Positions 6,869 to 9,379 of a stretch of 9,379 bases of DNA are shown here, in pieces. How positions within the stretch are numbered: position 1 is the stretch's first letter; each line of letters opens with the position of its first letter. The translations under genes and the position numbers were made by a program. This stretch comes from Phycisphaerales bacterium (GTDB taxonomy: Bacteria; Planctomycetota; Phycisphaerae; Phycisphaerales; UBA1924): the NCBI GenBank assembly GCA_003511945.1, contig DOJA01000085.1, positions 1-9,379 on the forward strand. The letters run 5' to 3'. The notes beneath the pieces were generated by a model, which was not told where the DNA came from, searched no databases, and saw only the letters and a program-made list of their open reading frames with translations.

Positions 6869-7816
6869 ATGACCCGCGCTGCGCTGCCTGCCGAGAGCCC
6901 GATCGTGGAACCCAAGCCCGCCGGAACCGAGCCGATCCGTCGCGTGCCGCCCGCGGAGGGCGTGCGACTGGTGGATGTGATGGGCGGGGCGGAGCGGCTC
7001 GAGGTCCGAGTACACGACCACGGCTTCGTGGCGCTGGTGGACGCCATGCCCCGGCTGGCGCCCGAGGGCCAGACCGCCGACGCGGCCATCGTGCAGGCGG
7101 CGCGGGTGTCGTACGGCCAGGGCACCAAGCAGGTCAGCGAGGACCGCGGGCTGATCCGCTACCTGATGCGCCACCGTCACACGACGCCCTTCGAGATGGT
7201 GGAGTTCAAGTTCCACTGCGCGATGCCGATCTTCGTGGCCCGTCAGTGGATCCGCCACCGCACGGCGAATGTGAACGAGTACTCGGGGCGCTACTCGGTG
7301 ATGCCCGATCGGTTCTATCGCCCGTCGGTCGAGAAGGTGCGCAGGCAATCCAAGAGCAACCGCCAGGGCGGCGAAGGGCCGATCGAGGTCGGGGCGGCGG
7401 AGCGGTTCCTGGAGTACCTCGGCGCGAGCGAGGCGCTGTACGAGCGGTACACGCGCTCGCAGGAGGAAGGGGTGGCGCGGGAGCTGGCGCGGATCGGCCT
7501 GCCTCAGAGTTTGTATACGGAGTGGTACTGGAAGTGCGACCTGCACAACACGCTGCGGTTCCTGTCTCTGCGCCTTGACGCCCACGCTCAGGAGGAGATC
7601 CGGGACTATGCGCGGGCGATGTGGGCGCTGATCGAGCCGCTCGTGCCGGTGACGATGGAGGCGTTCCGCGACTACGAGATGGAGTCGGTGCGGCTGACCC
7701 GGCTGGAAGTGGAGGCGATCCGTTCGGGCGCGCCGGGCATCGATTCGACCAACTCGCGCGAGCGGGCGGAGTGGGAGTCCAAGCGCAGGGCGCTGGGGCT
7801 GGACCCGGCGGAGTGA
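6869..7816 (+). CDS. thyX: flavin-dependent thymidylate synthase
   Basis: ThyX makes dTMP from dUMP, using methylenetetrahydrofolate as carbon donor and FAD with NAD(P)H as reductant. The 315-residue product has the signature RHRX7S at R129-H130-R131 to S139 (RHRTANVNEYSGRYS). It also has LMRHRHTTPFEM (99-110) before it and the C-terminal segment YTEWYWKCDLHNTLRFLSLR (216-235) followed by DAHAQEEIRDYA, the region that contacts dUMP and FAD in the family. It is longer than the 220-250-residue ThyX of many bacteria and matches the longer form typified by alphaproteobacterial enzymes. About 45 N-terminal residues precede the conserved domain. GGGAGG (6855-6860) lies eight bases before the ATG. 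It stands apart from the oxidase operon, and its stop is one base from the stop of the converging minus-strand gene. Confidence 0.97.
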   Translation: MTRAALPAESPIVEPKPAGTEPIRRVPPAEGVRLVDVMGGAERLEVRVHDHGFVALVDAMPRLAPEGQTADAAIVQAARVSYGQGTKQVSEDRGLIRYLMRHRHTTPFEMVEFKFHCAMPIFVARQWIRHRTANVNEYSGRYSVMPDRFYRPSVEKVRRQSKSNRQGGEGPIEVGAAERFLEYLGASEALYERYTRSQEEGVARELARIGLPQSLYTEWYWKCDLHNTLRFLSLRLDAHAQEEIRDYARAMWALIEPLVPVTMEAFRDYEMESVRLTRLEVEAIRSGAPGIDSTNSRERAEWESKRRALGLDPAE

Positions 7817-7817
7817 G

Positions 7818-8300
7818 TCAGCGCTGGCGTCGCGGGTCAGCGCTGCCCCGGATCGCGGGGTTGAGCGGAGGGGGCTTGATCGGCGTCCAGGTCTCGACCG
7901 TCGGCGTCCGCACGGGGCGGGGCGGCGTCGGGGGCGCTGCCGGGGGCGCTTCCGGGGGCACTTCCGGGGGGACCGATGATGGCGAGGGGGACGAACCGCC
8001 AGGTCCGCCGCTCGGCGGATGCGTAGGAACCGACGGGGCTCCGTCGAGTGGGCCGGGTTGGGGGCTGGGCTGCAACGGCAGCGCGGGGAGCGAGCCCGGC
8101 GAGGTGGAAGGCGCCGGGACGGAGCTCGGGCTGGGCGCGTTCAGTCCCGGCAGGTTCGCTCCGGAGAGCGCGGGCGAGATCGACGCCGGCGAGATCGATC
8201 GGGCCAATCCCGTCAAGCGGGACAGGATGATCGCGTTCGCCCCCAGCACCAGCGCCATCCCCAGACCCATCGCCAGCAGCGAGATGATCCGGCTGTTCAT
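7818..8300 (-). CDS. unrecognised single-helix proline-rich protein
   Basis: I do not recognise this 160-residue product. The N-terminus (about 4-28, SRIISLLAMGLGMALVLGAN) is one hydrophobic helix that would anchor it in the membrane. Nearly everything after it is a Pro/Ser/Ala-rich, probably unfolded stretch, with a PPE[VA] repeat (about 111-126) and a short terminal segment (TVETWTPIKPPPLNPAIRG). The third codon position is G or C in 137 of 160 codons by hand count, as expected for a real gene here. The frame is open upstream to 8459, but ATG 8300 directly precedes the hydrophobic segment. It overlaps another minus-strand frame over most of its length; in the first 50 codons this frame has far better third-position GC than the other. 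The ATG forms an ATGA with a TGA in the third frame. Confidence 0.55.
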   Translation of the reverse strand: MNSRIISLLAMGLGMALVLGANAIILSRLTGLARSISPASISPALSGANLPGLNAPSPSSVPAPSTSPGSLPALPLQPSPQPGPLDGAPSVPTHPPSGGPGGSSPSPSSVPPEVPPEAPPAAPPTPPRPVRTPTVETWTPIKPPPLNPAIRGSADPRRQR

Positions 8301-8715
8301 CGGGGTCGGTGCTCCGAGCGCTTGCGGCGGGCGCGGGCGGGTCCGCAGGAAGATACGCGGCGGGCTCGTCCCGGCTCCCCGCGAGCAGCACGAGGTCCCA
8401 CCCCGGGATCGAGGGCGCTGAACGGGCCGCCTGGGCGGCGAGCGCCCGGCGCTGGTCATCGGTCAGTTCGGCGGCGTTGGGGGTGAAGATCTGTGCGGAG
8501 GGGGTCGGAGGGGTGATCGCGGGCGACGCGGCCCGCAGAGCCGCCAGAACTTCACGGTGATCGATCTCGGACGCGTCGATTCGGAACTCGGCCTGGCCGA
8601 CCTGGCGCGGGTAGCGCCAGCGGGCGGCGAGGTCCGCAATCCGTGGGGACTGCCAGACCCCGACGCCCAGGCCGGTGAGAAGGACGATCGCGCGAACGGG
8701 GGGGATGCTGGGCAT
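7837..8715 (-). CDS. unrecognised single-helix protein; downstream half doubtful or frameshifted
   Basis: I do not recognise this frame, which is open for 292 residues from ATG 8715; a TTG at 8802 is a less likely start. Residues 1 to about 138 look genuine. They comprise a hydrophobic helix (about 8-24), a soluble region with RIDASEIDHREVLAALRAAS and a helical LTDDQRRALAAQAARS stretch, then an Ala/Pro-rich tail. From 8300 down it overlaps the other minus-strand gene. There its third-position GC falls to about 28 of 50 codons by hand count, against 47 of 50 for the overlapping frame. The real protein may therefore end near 8300, its stop lost through a frameshift or sequence error. In the third frame a TGA at 8299-8297 overlaps the ATG at 8300, a common junction between coupled genes. 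The ribosome binding site is weak (GGGG before the ATG). Confidence 0.5.
   Translation of the reverse strand: MPSIPPVRAIVLLTGLGVGVWQSPRIADLAARWRYPRQVGQAEFRIDASEIDHREVLAALRAASPAITPPTPSAQIFTPNAAELTDDQRRALAAQAARSAPSIPGWDLVLLAGSRDEPAAYLPADPPAPAASARSTDPDEQPDHLAAGDGSGDGAGAGGERDHPVPLDGIGPIDLAGVDLARALRSEPAGTERAQPELRPGAFHLAGLAPRAAVAAQPPTRPTRRSPVGSYASAERRTWRFVPLAIIGPPGSAPGSAPGSAPDAAPPRADADGRDLDADQAPSAQPRDPGQR
7933..7968. repeat. 12-bp tandem repeat (three units)
   Basis: Three near-identical units (GGCGCTGCCGGG, GGCGCTTCCGGG, GGCACTTCCGGG) lie inside the two overlapping minus-strand frames. On the minus strand they encode the PPE/PPA repeat of the shorter protein and a GSAP-type repeat in the longer frame. 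Confidence 0.6.
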
Positions 8716-8869
8716 GCCCCAAGGTTCGGATCTGGGATCCGTCCCGCCAAGACGAGGGGGTAGGAAGGAGCCCCGATCCGGCGGGTGACACCGGCTCGGC
8801 AAGCGCGCGGGCGCTATCGGACGCTCGGGCGGGTGACGATCCTGCGCCAGCTTGAGTGCAATCGTTCGA
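8716..8869. other. intergenic leader without visible gene
   Basis: These 154 bases separate the tandem palindromic repeats from the start of the longer minus-strand frame. I see no RNA gene and no convincing promoter. The 10-mer GGCGGGTGAC occurs twice in the same orientation (8780-8789 and 8828-8837), which could be a paired regulator site or chance. Confidence 0.4.
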
Positions 8870-8962
8870 AGAGTCCCTCACAGAATGACATAGAGAGGGA
8901 CAGGAGCGACGGGCGGGCCGCCCGTCCCACCAGATGCGGTAGGTCATTCTGTGAGGACCTCT
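8870..8962. repeat. palindromic tandem repeat, copy 1 (93 bp)
   Basis: The unit has terminal inverted repeats of 20 bases: AGAGTCCCTCACAGAATGAC at 8870-8889 against its complement at 8943-8962, with 18 of 20 positions matching and a perfect inner 14. The centre is a second palindrome, GACGGGCGG/CCGCCCGTC (8908-8926). The whole unit can fold into one long hairpin or cruciform. Copy 2 starts one base later. It resembles a miniature inverted-repeat (MITE- or REP-like) element; no transposase gene or clear target duplication is visible. Confidence 0.75.
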
Positions 8963-8963
8963 C

Positions 8964-9056
8964 AGAGTCCCTCACAGAATGGCACAGAGAGGGACAGGAG
9001 CGACGGGCGAGCCGCCTGTCCCACCAGATGGGGTAGGTCGTTCTCTGAGGGCCTCT
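8964..9056. repeat. palindromic tandem repeat, copy 2 (93 bp)
   Basis: It has the same length as copy 1 and 85 of 93 identical bases by hand alignment. Its ends match as inverted repeats at 16 of 20 positions. Here the inner palindrome is better read as GGGACAGG (8991-8998) with CCTGTCCC (9015-9022). The outer edge overlaps the first two bases of the rnhA stop triplet as read on the + strand (9055-9057). Confidence 0.75.
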
Positions 9057-9379
9057 AACGGGCGTTGACGAAGCGGTCCCGCTCGCGGACGGCCATGGCG
9101 TCGCAGCGTTCGTTTTCGGGGTGTTCGCTGTGGCCTCGGATCCAGTGGAAGTCCAGGGCGTGGGCGCGCCGGAGCTCGTCGAGCGATTCCCAGAGGTCCT
9201 GGTTCTTGACGGGCTTCTTGCCGGCGGTGCGCCAGCCGCGGGCGATCCAGGAATCCAGCCACTCGCCGAGCCCCTTGAGGACATACTGGCTGTCGGAGTA
9301 GATGTCGACGCGGCTGGGGCGCTTGACCGCCCGCAGCCCCTGGATGACCGCGGTGAGCTCCATGCGGTTGTTGGTGGTG
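9055..9379 (-). CDS. rnhA: ribonuclease HI, N-terminus outside the window
   Basis: RNase HI cuts the RNA strand of RNA-DNA hybrids, for example R-loops and primers. Of the gene, 107 residues and the stop are visible. The part missing at the right edge should be about 41 residues by alignment to the E. coli enzyme and would hold the first catalytic Asp. The visible part begins in TTNNRMEL, whose Glu is the E. coli E48 equivalent. It continues with YSDSQYV (the D70 equivalent), the basic WRTAGKKPVKNQDLW hybrid-binding region, and GHSEHPENERCD (H124 and D134 equivalents). All visible catalytic residues are intact. The protein ends about 14 residues past the last catalytic Asp, shorter than the E. 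coli tail. It is read toward the tandem palindromic repeats, whose outer edge coincides with its TAG stop. Confidence 0.95.
   Translation of the reverse strand, partial: TTNNRMELTAVIQGLRAVKRPSRVDIYSDSQYVLKGLGEWLDSWIARGWRTAGKKPVKNQDLWESLDELRRAHALDFHWIRGHSEHPENERCDAMAVRERDRFVNAR

Noticed and set aside
8870..9056. CRISPR array.
   Set aside because: There are only two long units separated by one base, with no spacers and no cas genes.
8813..9284. Minus-strand open frames running through the tandem repeats (repeating WWD…SCPSLCHSVRDS in translation).
   Set aside because: The repeated peptide is simply the translation of the palindromic DNA repeat, with no independent coding evidence.

Overview
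The window is a gene-dense stretch of high-GC bacterial DNA (well above 60% GC by eye). Its likely source is Planctomycetota, perhaps Phycisphaerae. That is an inference from the base composition, the caa3 oxidase operon layout and the form of ThyX; nothing here is a formal taxonomic marker.

Left part (about 59-5271, + strand): a cytochrome c oxidase operon in the order coxB-coxA-coxC-coxD plus one unrecognised membrane-anchored gene. CoxB carries a complete CuA site and a fused C-terminal cytochrome c domain, so this is a caa3-type oxidase. CoxA has the YSHPAVY sequence of A2-type heme-copper oxidases in place of the usual proton-channel glutamate. CoxC is the short five-helix form, and CoxD is a prokaryotic subunit IV with a histidine-rich N-terminus. 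Gaps run from 1 to 58 bases, which suggests one transcript. A 9-bp perfect inverted repeat lies just upstream of the coxB ribosome binding site.

Middle part (5272-7816, + strand): an MFS transporter resembling the fosmidomycin-resistance (Fsr) group, then a palindromic intergenic element of two mirrored hairpins (6724-6805), then thyX, the flavin-dependent thymidylate synthase.

Right part (7818-9379, - strand): two overlapping unrecognised reading frames for single-helix, Ala/Pro-rich proteins, whose frames conflict and suggest either a frameshift or a long overlap. Next come two tandem 93-bp palindromic repeats, then the C-terminal two thirds of an RNase HI gene that runs off the window. 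thyX and the first minus-strand gene converge with one base between their stop codons.

The most unexpected signal is spread over the whole window: the tetranucleotide ACGT does not occur at all. Codon pairs that would create it (…AC followed by GTN) use …AT instead every time. This points to a DNA-modification or restriction pressure, or to a mutational process, aimed at ACGT. No wholly new gene system can be claimed from this window; the best leads are the ACGT avoidance, the two palindromic repeat families, and the unknown cox-operon gene.
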